This document shows positions 52,114-60,793 of a stretch of 64,000 nucleotides of DNA, piece after piece. The notes under the pieces are model-generated. The model did not search any database and was not told the origin of the DNA. It worked only from the letters and a program-made list of their open reading frames with translations. The stretch's first letter is position 1. The number at the start of each line of letters is the position of its first letter. This DNA is from Oceaniferula flava (GTDB lineage Bacteria; Verrucomicrobiota; Verrucomicrobiia; Verrucomicrobiales; Akkermansiaceae): NCBI RefSeq assembly GCF_016811075.1, contig NZ_JAFBGL010000003.1, positions 310,001-374,000 of the forward strand, read 5' to 3'. The position numbers and the translations under genes are program-made.

Positions 52114-53064
52114 TTATGCGGCTGGTGATATTTTGGCTGTTAGGTCGGAGAGTATTTGCGCGTGGTCGGCACCACGGAGTGTCGTTAGATAAATGGGGAG
52201 GTTTACGTGGTTGCCGAGTGGGTAAGGTTCCAAGTTCTTTGGGACGATTTCTGGTTTTAATAAAATGGAAGGAAATAAGGCATTTCTGCTGGAAGCATAG
52301 TATAAGGCCTCTGTGACATTAGCCACATAGGTAAAGGAATAGTCAGCGCTAGAGGTGTCGCGAGAACTATCGAGGATGGATGTTGCTTGCCTGGGGCTTA
52401 GAGGATGCTGGAGAACAACATCAGCATTTGGCGCCGGCTTTTCAGCAGAGGTTTCAGGTTTCACCCGATAGCAATAAATTCGCTCATGACCTAGAATGTG
52501 TGATTCCAAGGTGTCTTGCTGGGCAGGGGCTAGGCTGATGCAGCCCACACATTCTTGTTTCAGAACTTTATCGAACCCTGCGGACATTCGGAAGATATGC
52601 GTGTGAGATTGGTGCGGAGTGCCGTTACCCTGCAGACTTGCCCATAGATGCTGAGAGAATGCCAAGTAAGGAGTGATTCCAATATGTTGATGGCTATTAA
52701 TCCGTCTCACGTTAGAGATCGTTTGACTCAAGCTCGTGAGTGACTGGTGAAGTGGGCGAAACGACTGAATCCATGCCTGAGCTTTGCTGGTTAATCCAAG
52801 TGTTTGATTGCGCTTGCGCTCGATGAGTTTGAAGCCAGCGACGTTTTCCATCTTGCGAATCAAACGCCGAAGATGAGATTCCGTAATTTGGCTGCGGTAA
52901 GCCGCTTCGGTGTAGGACGCTGCTCGGTCTAAATTGAGTAACCGTTCTAGATCAACGAGGTCTAACTGGTGTTTGTTTTTTGCTGACACTTGGAATGTTT
53001 TTTCTATCTGAAGAGAGGCAAAGTTAAAAAGTTGATTTGCAGAAATAGTGAAAAATCCACACAA
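52114..53064 (-). CDS. LysR-like transcriptional regulator, divergent
   Basis: 316 residues. Residues ~35-95 resemble a LysR helix-turn-helix (LVDLERLLNLDRAASYTEAAYRSQITESHLRRLIRKMENVAGFKLIER) but with substitutions: the usual N-terminal M-x-x-LR-x-F block is replaced by an unusual ~30-residue leader with several Phe. The C-terminal ~200 residues fit an effector-binding domain (HIGITPYLAFSQHL). It may be a degenerate paralogue of the next gene. No target is evident, although the divergent PEP-CTERM gene 540 bases away is the nearest candidate. Confidence 0.75.
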   Translation of the reverse strand: MCGFFTISANQLFNFASLQIEKTFQVSAKNKHQLDLVDLERLLNLDRAASYTEAAYRSQITESHLRRLIRKMENVAGFKLIERKRNQTLGLTSKAQAWIQSFRPLHQSLTSLSQTISNVRRINSHQHIGITPYLAFSQHLWASLQGNGTPHQSHTHIFRMSAGFDKVLKQECVGCISLAPAQQDTLESHILGHERIYCYRVKPETSAEKPAPNADVVLQHPLSPRQATSILDSSRDTSSADYSFTYVANVTEALYYASSRNALFPSILLKPEIVPKNLEPYPLGNHVNLPIYLTTLRGADHAQILSDLTAKISPAA

Positions 53065-53605
53065 ATTAAATACTAACGCAACTTATACACCTTGAGGTGT
53101 GGTTGCTTCAAATAGAAAGTTAGATCGTCTGTGAGAAAGGTGACTGTCTACTGCTTGTTGGATATTTAGATGTTTCAATATCAGTATGTTATCTTGTTTG
53201 TTGAGTGGCCCTGTTCGTTTGATTACAGGTAAAATAGGTAATCGCAAAACTTATCCACCCATTAATATGAGTGCTTTTTTGGGTGGCGTGAATGATGGAA
53301 ACATAGGGCCTCATGCTGACCTCGCGCATGCGTGGTCGTAGCTTGTCGAATATCGTGGCCTTGTTCCTAGGGGTTTTACTTTTGATTAGATGTCGAGTTG
53401 GCATAGTTTTTTCTGCTATTGATGCATATCTAGCAGGCTTTTAATATATGGCTGGATAATGTGAGTGACTGTCTAACAGTGAATGGTTTGATTAGTATAA
53501 TGTCATGACCTCTTGATGGTAAAAGTATGTGAAGCGTATGAGAATGTAAGTGTGTGAATAATGAAAATTCAAACAACCTTACATTTCAAACAACCTTACA
53601 TGATT
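53065..53605. other. 541-base intergenic region before the PEP-CTERM gene
   Basis: AT-rich with no credible gene (a 71-codon minus-strand frame at 53189-53404 looks random). It should contain the divergent promoters of the LysR-like and PEP-CTERM genes. Its only recognisable structure is the 17-base tandem duplication at its right end. Confidence 0.55.
53568..53601 (+). repeat. Perfect 17-base tandem duplication immediately before a start codon
   Basis: TTCAAACAACCTTACAT occurs twice head to tail (53568-53584 and 53585-53601), ending four bases before the chosen ATG at 53606. Because 17 is not a multiple of three, loss or gain of one copy would shift the frame between the upstream ATG at 53561 and the body of the gene. 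Confidence 0.9.
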
Positions 53606-54358
53606 ATGAAAACAAAACACTTATACCTGTTAACTGGAGTGTCCGCCGCGCTGACACTTCCTTGTTACTCGCAAGTCGTCGTCGACGATGTCTTTAGTTA
53701 CTCAGGGCCAGGTTCGGCCCCCGGGCCGGTGGAGGCCACGGCTGTTGTTGGGGTTAATGCCACGGAGACTGGCGTATTGGGTGACGGTTGGGATACGTCT
53801 GTTGAAATCGGGGTTGGACTCCTGTATTATGTTGCCGCGGACATGCCTGGTGATGGAAGCTTTACGATTTCGAACGGGAGTAATGTGGGGATAGGTTCGG
53901 TGCTCACTGCGGCGACTGATGTCGATGCCAGGAGGGTGTTTTCCAATACGCAATTAACCAGTGACGGAGAATACAGTTTCTCCATCACGAAGTCCCAATC
54001 AGGGACTGTTAATTTGTTAGCTGATATTGACATTGAAATCGGGCATACCGACGGCGTTACCGATACCGTGTTAGTGGACACAAGCACAGGCACAGGTTTA
54101 TTGGGTATTCTCGATCTTGTCGGTTTGTTTGGAGGAACCGATACAGGGACGTTTAATTTCGACGGGGCAGATTTTGGAGATGAGGATCTCTACATTGAGC
54201 TGCGCACGGACACCGTGGCCAATGCACTGGGAAGCTCGGTGGTATTTTCCGATCTATCTATCGAGCGCACCAATCCAGTGCCCGAGCCATCCAGTTCGCT
54301 GTTCTCGATCGTCGCAGGAGGAATGATGTTGGGTTACAGAAGGAGAAAAAGCTCATAA
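53606..54358 (+). CDS. Exported protein with PEP-CTERM sorting signal
   Basis: 250 residues from the ATG at 53606; an in-frame ATG at 53561 is less likely because it puts the 17-base duplication inside the coding part and a weaker signal peptide. The signal peptide runs to about residue 22 (ending CYS). The mature protein is beta-rich, Gly/Thr/Asp-rich and without cysteine. The C-terminus is a PEP-CTERM tag: PVPEPSS, a hydrophobic helix (LFSIVAGGMMLGY) and RRRKSS. Such tags are processed by an exosortase, and the proteins are typically anchored or released at the surface, often in exopolysaccharide-making bacteria. No exosortase gene is in the window. Confidence 0.9.
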   Translation: MKTKHLYLLTGVSAALTLPCYSQVVVDDVFSYSGPGSAPGPVEATAVVGVNATETGVLGDGWDTSVEIGVGLLYYVAADMPGDGSFTISNGSNVGIGSVLTAATDVDARRVFSNTQLTSDGEYSFSITKSQSGTVNLLADIDIEIGHTDGVTDTVLVDTSTGTGLLGILDLVGLFGGTDTGTFNFDGADFGDEDLYIELRTDTVANALGSSVVFSDLSIERTNPVPEPSSSLFSIVAGGMMLGYRRRKSS

Positions 54359-54424
54359 TACGGATGCTGCAAAAACGCGTTCTTCGTTAATGCAGTTGCC
54401 GGTCAGCTCTGGCTGACTTCTCAA

Positions 54425-54450
54425 TGAGGCGTAACTTCGGTTACGCCTCA
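54425..54450 (+). terminator. UUCG-capped hairpin after the PEP-CTERM gene
   Basis: An 11-base-pair perfect stem (TGAGGCGTAAC at 54425-54435, GTTACGCCTCA at 54440-54450) closed by the stable TTCG tetraloop, 67 bases past the stop codon. The T-rich tail is weak (ATTCATT), so termination efficiency is uncertain. Confidence 0.7.
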
Positions 54451-54572
54451 ATTCATTGGTGGAAGAGGCGAAATGAAAGGGTCAAGCTTGTCACTCCCCT
54501 TGGCGCCCGATCGGTTCTTGCCATTTCGGGTTCACGATGGCAGAAGGGCGGCGCGGCCGTCTGGCTGAATCT

Positions 54573-55919
54573 ATGAATATTATTATTGTAGGAGCAGGGG
54601 AAATTGGCCGGCATCTGGCGGTTTCTCTATCGAAAGAGGCGCACAGCATTGTGGTGATCGAATCGGCAGCCCAAGTGGCCACCGAGCTGGAGCAGCAGAT
54701 CGATGCCCGTGTGTTGACCGGTAGCGGGGCAAGTGCCTCCTTATTGGTTGAGGCGGGCGTGGCGGAGTGTGATCTTTTTCTTGCTCTCACCAGCGATAGC
54801 ACAGTGAACCTGATGTGTGCCTCGATGGCGAAGAAATTGGACGCTGCCAAAGTGATTGCGCGGGTGCACCCCGGCCTCCAGCGTGAGGAGTGGCTGTTTG
54901 ATTACCGCGGGCATTTTGGGATCGATCACATTTTCAGCTCGGAGCGTCTCAGTGCCATCGAGTTGTCGAAGTTCATCCGCAACCCGGACTCGCTGATTGT
55001 TGAGGAAATTGCGCGCGGTCGCATCGAGCTCCAACAGATTCGTGTGGGCGAGCGCAGTGATGCCGTGGGGAAGCGCTTGGTCGATCTGAAAGCACCCGAG
55101 CGCACTCGGGTGGCATCGATCACCCGGGGCGGCGAGCACTTTGTGCCGTCGGCAGAAGACGCCCTCGCTGCAGGCGATGTGGTGACCATTTTTGGCGATC
55201 CGAACAAACTTCGCAAGCTGGCGCTGCGCCTGCAGAAGGGCGCTGGCAAGGAAGATGCCCTGAGAGTGGTGATCTTCGGTGGCGGGGAGTATGGATATTG
55301 CCTGGCACAAATGCTGGAAAGCTTTCATTGCAAGGTGCGAATTTTTGAAAAAGATCCCGTTCGAGCGCAGGAACTTACCGGCCTGCTAGCTAATACCACG
55401 GTGATCAATACCGATGGCACGGTGCTTTCCGAGCTTGAAGAAGAGCAGGTGGGCGACGCGGATTTCTTTGTCGCCACCGGCGGCACTGATGAGGATAATG
55501 TAATGACCTGTCTGCAGGCGAACAACCTCGGCACCAAGAGCTGCCTGACGCTGATCCACCGCGCCGACTATGCGCAGGCGATCAGTGCCAGTGGTCGACA
55601 CTTTGGGGTGCTGGCGGCGGTCAGCCCGCGTGAGGCAACTCGCCGCGAGCTGGAGCGATTCCTGACCTCCGATAAATTCCACACGGTGAAAAAACTGGGT
55701 GCCGGCGAGGTGCTGGAGACCCAGGTGGCCAGTGCATCCCTCGCGGCGGAGCATATGGTATCCGAAATCGAATGGCCGGAAGGTTGCGTGCTGGTGGCTC
55801 GAATGCGTGGATTGCACGCGATCGTTCCCGGTCCGGAAGACGTGCTGCGCCCGGGCGATACCATCTACGCCATGGTCGCACCCAAGGTGCGGAAGAAGTT
55901 TCTCAAGCTGGTGCGCTGA
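54573..55919 (+). CDS. trkA: Trk system potassium uptake protein TrkA
   Basis: 448 residues from the ATG at 54573, which starts directly at the nucleotide-binding strand MNIIIVGAGEIGRHLA. Two RCK_N-RCK_C halves are visible, as in E. coli TrkA (458 residues): the first half NIIIVGAGEIGRHLA to about 220, the second from RVVIFGGGEYGYCLAQML with the late LTLIHRADY. It is the peripheral NAD-binding gating subunit that controls TrkH. The trkH gene starts 30 bases downstream. Confidence 0.93.
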   Translation: MNIIIVGAGEIGRHLAVSLSKEAHSIVVIESAAQVATELEQQIDARVLTGSGASASLLVEAGVAECDLFLALTSDSTVNLMCASMAKKLDAAKVIARVHPGLQREEWLFDYRGHFGIDHIFSSERLSAIELSKFIRNPDSLIVEEIARGRIELQQIRVGERSDAVGKRLVDLKAPERTRVASITRGGEHFVPSAEDALAAGDVVTIFGDPNKLRKLALRLQKGAGKEDALRVVIFGGGEYGYCLAQMLESFHCKVRIFEKDPVRAQELTGLLANTTVINTDGTVLSELEEEQVGDADFFVATGGTDEDNVMTCLQANNLGTKSCLTLIHRADYAQAISASGRHFGVLAAVSPREATRRELERFLTSDKFHTVKKLGAGEVLETQVASASLAAEHMVSEIEWPEGCVLVARMRGLHAIVPGPEDVLRPGDTIYAMVAPKVRKKFLKLVR

Positions 55920-55949
55920 TCGGGCGCCTGATTCCCTGACCTCTGAATT

Positions 55950-57455
55950 ATGAACTTTCGCATTCTTGCCAAATTCCTCGGTGCCTTGTTGTTATTGGAA
56001 AGCTTGGCGATGGCCGCGTGTGGTGCCTTTGCCTGGTTCGATACCGTGGCTGGTGACGAGGTGGCGCGCGACTCCTTGTTTCTCTCGGCTGCCGTCGTGG
56101 CTCTCGGTGGTATTCTGCTGATGGTCTGTGGGATTGGAAAAATCGACCGCATACCGCGCCGTGAAGGCATCGTGGTGGTGGGTTTGGGTTGGATTCTCTG
56201 CGCCTTTGCCGGCAGTCTTCCTTATGTTCTGGGAGAACCCCGATTGCACTGGGCTCCGGCCTTTTTCGAATCGGCCTCCGGATTTTCAACCACCGGCTCC
56301 TCGGTGCTGTCGGGCGATCCCAATGAAGCTCTCAACATCGCTTCGTGGCCGCGGGGGATTTTGATGTGGCGCTCGGTGACTCAGTGGCTGGGCGGTATGG
56401 GGATTCTGGTGCTCTTTGTGGCGATTCTTTCCTACCTCGGCATGGGTTCGAAGTCGCTGTTTCGCAACGAGTCGTCCTTCCAGACCGGTGAAGTGTCCAC
56501 CGCCCGGATCCGCGACACCGCGTTGATTCTCTGGAAGGTCTATGTCTGCATCACGGCGATCTGTGCGATCGGGCTGAAGGCGATGGGGCTGACCAGCTAC
56601 AATGCCATCTCCCACGCATTCACGGTGGTCTCAACCGGCGGTTTCAGTCCACACAACGAAAGTGTCGGGTATTATTCGAATTGGGGAAATGGCTGGTTGA
56701 TCGAATTCTGGCTCAGCCTGTTCATGGTGATTTGCAGTATCAGTTTCCTCGTTTGGGTAGTGCTGATGCGTAAGCGTTGGAAGCGGTTGAGAAACGAAGA
56801 GGAGGGGAGGTTCTTTATCTTGATCTGTCTCGGCTCGACCCTGTTGATGGCTTTTGGTGTGGCGGAGTCTCAGGGGATTCCTTTTGCCACCGCGCTGCGG
56901 CAGTGCTGGTTCACGGTGACCTCGATTGTATCGACCACCGGCTTCGGCACCGTCGATTACACGCTGTGGCCCGGCTATGTGATGGTGATCATTGCGATGT
57001 TGATGCTCTTGGGGGGCTGTTCCGGCTCCACGGCAGGTGGCATCAAGGTGAGCCGACTGATCGTCTTTCTGAAAACTGCGCGCTTTGAAATTGTCAAAGC
57101 CTTCAGGCCGAACCAGGTCTTCCGGATGCATGTGAATGGCAATCCGCTTGATGCCGGTGAGCGCTCGCAGACGCTGCTTTTTATGGCGCTCTATACCTTT
57201 ATTCTGGTGGTTTCTTGCTTGCTGGTTGCCTTGCTGGAAGTCGGCAATGGCATGGACATGATGAGTGCCTTCGGCGCGGTGATTGCCACCCTTTCCAATA
57301 TCGGACCGGGTTTTGGTGAGGTCGGGCCAAGCTCGAACTTTGGTCATCTGATGCCTGCGACTCAGGTGTTTCTCGCCTTGCTGATGATCTTGGGTCGACT
57401 CGAACTCTACGCTTTGCTTGTGCTCTTTGTTCCGTCGCTTTGGAAGCACTACTAA
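55950..57455 (+). CDS. trkH: Trk system potassium uptake protein TrkH
   Basis: 501 residues with about ten membrane segments and the four pore loops of the Trk/Ktr/HKT superfamily: first pore ASGFSTTGSSVL, second SHAFTVVSTGGFS, third FTVTSIVSTTGFGT and fourth AVIATLSNIGPGFGEVGPSSNF. The selectivity-filter glycines are all present. The signature GGCSGSTAGGIKVSR lies between the third and fourth pore. It is the potassium-conducting subunit partnered by TrkA. Confidence 0.95.
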   Translation: MNFRILAKFLGALLLLESLAMAACGAFAWFDTVAGDEVARDSLFLSAAVVALGGILLMVCGIGKIDRIPRREGIVVVGLGWILCAFAGSLPYVLGEPRLHWAPAFFESASGFSTTGSSVLSGDPNEALNIASWPRGILMWRSVTQWLGGMGILVLFVAILSYLGMGSKSLFRNESSFQTGEVSTARIRDTALILWKVYVCITAICAIGLKAMGLTSYNAISHAFTVVSTGGFSPHNESVGYYSNWGNGWLIEFWLSLFMVICSISFLVWVVLMRKRWKRLRNEEEGRFFILICLGSTLLMAFGVAESQGIPFATALRQCWFTVTSIVSTTGFGTVDYTLWPGYVMVIIAMLMLLGGCSGSTAGGIKVSRLIVFLKTARFEIVKAFRPNQVFRMHVNGNPLDAGERSQTLLFMALYTFILVVSCLLVALLEVGNGMDMMSAFGAVIATLSNIGPGFGEVGPSSNFGHLMPATQVFLALLMILGRLELYALLVLFVPSLWKHY

Positions 57456-57473
57456 GTCGCGGTCCGTCGAAGC

Positions 57474-58046
57474 TCAGTTGGAATAAATGTCGTCTGGCGC
57501 CTCGGCCAGGATTTGGTGGTAGGGGGAAATGTTCCTCAGCAGTTCACCCCAGAGGTTTTTCTCATGCCGGTGGGCGAGCAGATCGGCGCTGGGGAGTGTG
57601 GGAATCCACGACTGGTGGCGGAGTTCATTTTCCAGCTGTCCTTCGGTCCACCCTGAATAGCCGGTGAAGGCACGCACCAGAGTGCCGGGTTGTTGAGTGC
57701 GAGTAATGGCATCTTGAGCTGAAATTCGGGTGGCAAAACGCAGCTGCTGCATGGGGTCGGGGTTCGTGGAATCGATCCAAAACGCGACGAATGTCAGGTG
57801 CTCTTGTCCCACCGGGCCTCCGAGGTGCACTGGGATGTGGCTGAGCACGCTGAATTCCTCGGAGTTAAGCAAATCACCCACGGTTTGTCCCGTTGGGTGA
57901 TTGAGAATCAGCCCGTATGCCCCTTGCTCACCGCTGTGTTCTGCGAGCAGGATGACGCTTTTGTTGAAAATGCCTTCACGTAAGGAAGGGTCAGCAATCA
58001 ACAGCTGCCCTTCAAGGTGGATGGGTGAGTCCGGTGAATTCTGCAT
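57474..58046 (-). CDS. YqgE/AlgH family protein
   Basis: 190 residues, as usual for the family. Diagnostic motifs: LEGQLLIADPSLREGIFNKSVILLAEH, GAYGLILNHPTG, HLGGPVGQE, and VRAFTGYSGWTEGQLENEL. The fold is known but the molecular function is not. Convergent with trkH, 18 bases apart. Confidence 0.93.
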   Translation of the reverse strand: MQNSPDSPIHLEGQLLIADPSLREGIFNKSVILLAEHSGEQGAYGLILNHPTGQTVGDLLNSEEFSVLSHIPVHLGGPVGQEHLTFVAFWIDSTNPDPMQQLRFATRISAQDAITRTQQPGTLVRAFTGYSGWTEGQLENELRHQSWIPTLPSADLLAHRHEKNLWGELLRNISPYHQILAEAPDDIYSN

Positions 58047-58179
58047 AGCTACCAGATATCAAACACTGGAAACGATGTCGCTGCCAAGTCTAGAGCTACC
58101 TTTTTTATCGTGAGCCGTCTTTGTTGAGTGAGAAATTTTCCGTGTTGCTAATTCGAGCCAGAATTATCACCATGGGCGC

Positions 58180-59148
58180 ATGGATTGGAAACGTGTTCTC
58201 TCTCTTTTTCAGACGTCGAGCTTGGTGGCTGGCGGGGTGTTGTCGCTATCGTCCTGCGGCAGCATTGGAGAGATGATGGGGGGAAAGAAGGAGAGTGGTG
58301 ATGCCGGTGGCGAAAAGCCATTGACCGGGATGGAAGCCTATCAGCGTGCCGGTGGGCGCATTGCTGGAGTCGGAGGTGTGGCTGCATCCGGCACGGTCAC
58401 CGCCAGCGTCAGTTCCAATATCACAGGCATCACCGCTGAAGAGGATATTTACTGGGCGCCGGAAGATCCGGATGCGCCCATGGGGGGGGGATTCGAACAA
58501 CTCTGGAAACAGCCTGAGAATACCTCGTGGAACGTCAGCTATACCGAGGCGATGCGGTTTTCCAGAGAGTCAGGAAAACCGCTTCTCATCTGGTTCACGG
58601 ACTCCGCCCGGAGTCCTCTCTGCAAGGCACTGAGTGGTGAGTTGTTTTCTAACACCGGCTTCGATGGCTGGGCGTCAAAAAAGATCGTGAGGTTGCGCGT
58701 GGATAATGTCATCCGAGGCGTGCGAGCCGGGGAGGACGAATGGACACAGAAAAAGAAATACATCGAGTCCTTGAAGAGTCGCTACAAAGTTTTGGGGCAT
58801 CCTACCGTTTTGGTGCTCTCGCCCAGCGGTGCGGTGGTGGGGCAATTCCGTGGCTATAAAAAAGGAACTCCCGATTACTACTGGGGAAGGATTAAAAGTG
58901 CCGTGGATCAGGCAGAACGCGATTACGGTCAGTGGCGAGAAAAGTATGAAAAACGGGGCTACCGACTGTGGACTAACCGACAAGGGCGTAAAACCTTCGC
59001 CAAGCTCTATCGCTTTAATGCTGGGCGAGTTACCTTGGTTGATCCCGATGGTAACCGAGGCTCAACGACCATCAACAAGCTCTCCGATGCAGATCAGCAG
59101 TGGATTATGGAGAAGAAGCTGCAACACGATGCACGACGTCGCCGTTAG
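58180..59148 (+). CDS. Lipoprotein with degenerate thioredoxin-like domain and C-terminal SHD1-like domain
   Basis: 322 residues. Lipobox LSSC with Cys26. After a Gly/Ser-rich spacer, residues ~115-235 are a thioredoxin-like domain: WNVSYTEAMRFSRESGKPLLIWFT, then SARSPLCKALSGELF where active members have WCxxC, so the first cysteine is Ser145 and only Cys148 remains, and a cis-Pro-like GHPTVLVLSPSG. Residues ~275-320 (RLWTNRQGRKTFAKLYRFNAGRVTLVDPDG, KLSDADQQWI) match the SLA1-homology-domain-1-like module found in many Planctomycetota/Verrucomicrobiota secreted proteins. It probably sits on the periplasmic face of a membrane. The binding partner is unknown. Confidence 0.83.
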   Translation: MDWKRVLSLFQTSSLVAGGVLSLSSCGSIGEMMGGKKESGDAGGEKPLTGMEAYQRAGGRIAGVGGVAASGTVTASVSSNITGITAEEDIYWAPEDPDAPMGGGFEQLWKQPENTSWNVSYTEAMRFSRESGKPLLIWFTDSARSPLCKALSGELFSNTGFDGWASKKIVRLRVDNVIRGVRAGEDEWTQKKKYIESLKSRYKVLGHPTVLVLSPSGAVVGQFRGYKKGTPDYYWGRIKSAVDQAERDYGQWREKYEKRGYRLWTNRQGRKTFAKLYRFNAGRVTLVDPDGNRGSTTINKLSDADQQWIMEKKLQHDARRRR

Positions 59149-59326
59149 CGCTTGGCTGGCAATCATTTACAAGTGATTTCTTGGAAAAATTCGCTTGCAG
59201 TCACAAAAGAAAGCGATTAGCCATTGCCGCCCTTTCATTTAGTTGTTCTTTGCTAGAGAAACGTTCAATAGAGAATCAGGGCATTCCATTAACCCTCATT
59301 TACCATCCTATTTACGAACCACCGTT

Positions 59327-60076
59327 ATGGCCGCTAAGAAAAAAACTGCGAAGAAAACAGTCAAACGCGCTGCAAAAAAATCCACAAAAGCTGCGCCTAA
59401 AAAAGCAGTAAAAAAGACGGCCGCCAAAAAGACGGTGGTGAAAAAGGCCGCCAAGAAAACGGCGAAAAAAGCGCCAGCTAAAAAAGCAGTGGCCAAAAAG
59501 GTCGAGAAGAAAAAGACCACCGCCAAAAAAGCAGCCAAGAAGACAGCCGCTAAAAAGGAGGTCAAAAAATCACCAGCCAAGGCGAAGAAAGCTGCGGCCG
59601 TGAAGCCCGAGACGAAAAAGCCAGTGCAGCCAGCCCAACCGAAAGAGCCGGTGAAGTTGACCGGTTTTGCCAAGAAGCAATACCAGCGCCTGCTGGATCT
59701 GCGCGACAGCATTATGGATGCCATGAACGGCATCACCACTGACACCCTGAAAAATACCGACGGCATGGAGACCGGAGGCGGGGGGATGCACACCGGTGAT
59801 GCGGGCAGTGATGCCTACGATCGCGATTTCGCCCTCAACTTGCTCGCCAAGGAGCAGGACTCACTGAGTGAGATCGAACAAGCGATCGAGCGCGCTGAGC
59901 GTGGCGTCTACGGCATCTGTGAGATGTCTGGCGAAAGAATCCCGAACGAACGCCTGGAAGCGATCCCATTTGCCCGTTACACCGTCAGGTGCCAGGAAGA
60001 ATGGGAGAAAGGCCACAACGGTCGCCATCACTCAGGAAAAGGTGAGTTTGGATTCTCGAACGGAGCCATGCGCTAA
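59327..60076 (+). CDS. Histone-H1-like lysine-rich protein fused to a TraR/DksA-type domain
   Basis: 249 residues from the ATG at 59327 (the open frame begins at 59243 but those residues are not family-like). Residues ~2-105 are Ala/Lys repeats (KKTAKKTVKRAAKK, KKAPAKKAVAKKVE and similar), like bacterial histone-H1 homologues that bind DNA. Residues ~125-249 are a TraR/DksA domain: RLLDLRDSIMDAMNG coiled coil, SDAYDRDFALNLLAKEQDSLSEIEQAIERAERGVYGIC, then MSGERIPNERLEAIPFARYTVRCQEE. Only two of the four zinc-binding cysteines are present, so the finger is probably degenerate. It likely binds DNA and perhaps RNA polymerase's secondary channel. Confidence 0.85.
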   Translation: MAAKKKTAKKTVKRAAKKSTKAAPKKAVKKTAAKKTVVKKAAKKTAKKAPAKKAVAKKVEKKKTTAKKAAKKTAAKKEVKKSPAKAKKAAAVKPETKKPVQPAQPKEPVKLTGFAKKQYQRLLDLRDSIMDAMNGITTDTLKNTDGMETGGGGMHTGDAGSDAYDRDFALNLLAKEQDSLSEIEQAIERAERGVYGICEMSGERIPNERLEAIPFARYTVRCQEEWEKGHNGRHHSGKGEFGFSNGAMR

Positions 60077-60244
60077 AAGCACCGCCAGCCTCCCGAATCA
60101 CGAAAAAAAAGCGAAAACGAAAGATTCTCTGCTTGACCAACAGGCGGAAATGCGTAGTTTGCGCCTCCCGTCCGGACTTTCATCCGGAGACCCAGTTTCT
60201 CGAAACACCGATTTATCACCCGAATTTAACACCTTAACAAGATC

Positions 60245-60418
60245 ATGGCACGCGACATCATCATCCTCGAATGCACGGAAGCCAAGGCTGAAGGAAAGCC
60301 CACTTCACGCTACACTTCCACTCGTAACAAAAAGAGCCTCAACACCCCAGGTCGTCTGGAGAAAGTGAAATACAATCCTTTCCTTCGCCGTCGCACCCTG
60401 CACCGCGAGCTCCGCTAG
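60245..60418 (+). CDS. rpmG: 50S ribosomal protein L33
   Basis: A 57-residue gene. Translation from ATG at 60245 gives [54 protein letters not shown] (split here), ending at the TAG at 60416. This is the standard L33, with the KKYNPxLRRRT-type block. Only one cysteine is present, so it does not use the four-cysteine zinc form. It lies 37 bases upstream of rpsR, in the same short ribosomal operon. Confidence 0.95.
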   Translation: MARDIIILECTEAKAEGKPTSRYTSTRNKKSLNTPGRLEKVKYNPFLRRRTLHRELR

Positions 60419-60455
60419 TTTCCAGTCGTCTGGCCACTCAACCACTTAAAATATC

Positions 60456-60707
60456 ATGTCCTCAATATCCACTCCTAAGAACAAGGAACGCCGTATCGCA
60501 TTCTGGAAGGCTAACCGCCCCATGCCGCACCGCCGTCATGACATTCCAGAAGCTGAAATCGATTACAAAAATGCGGATCTGTTGAAGAAGTTCACCACCG
60601 AAACCGGTAAGATTCTTCCTCGCCGTGTGACTGGTGTTTCTGCCAAGCTTCACCGCAAGATCACTCGCGAGATCAAGCGTGCACGTGCTTGTAACCTTCT
60701 TGGTTAA
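60456..60707 (+). CDS. rpsR: 30S ribosomal protein S18
   Basis: 83 residues. The central [46 protein letters not shown] is the S18 signature (read as consecutive family motifs). It forms a pair with S6 on the 30S platform. Start at the ATG at 60456. A terminator follows at 60737. Confidence 0.97.
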   Translation: MSSISTPKNKERRIAFWKANRPMPHRRHDIPEAEIDYKNADLLKKFTTETGKILPRRVTGVSAKLHRKITREIKRARACNLLG

Positions 60708-60736
60708 TTTTCGGCCATCGAGCCAACCATTTTTCA

Positions 60737-60768
60737 AGCCTGTCCGATGATACCGGGCAGGCTTTTTT
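60737..60768 (+). terminator. Rho-independent terminator after rpsR
   Basis: A 9-base-pair stem (AGCCTGTCC at 60737-60745, GGGCAGGCT at 60755-60763, with one G-T pair) with a nine-base loop and six T. It separates the ribosomal genes from folE2. Confidence 0.92.
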
Positions 60769-60793
60769 GTTCTCAAATTTTCACTGGTCCATC

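Noticed and set aside
53189-53404. 71-codon minus-strand frame in the gap before the PEP-CTERM gene
   Set aside because: Random composition, no start context, no domain, AT-rich intergenic position.
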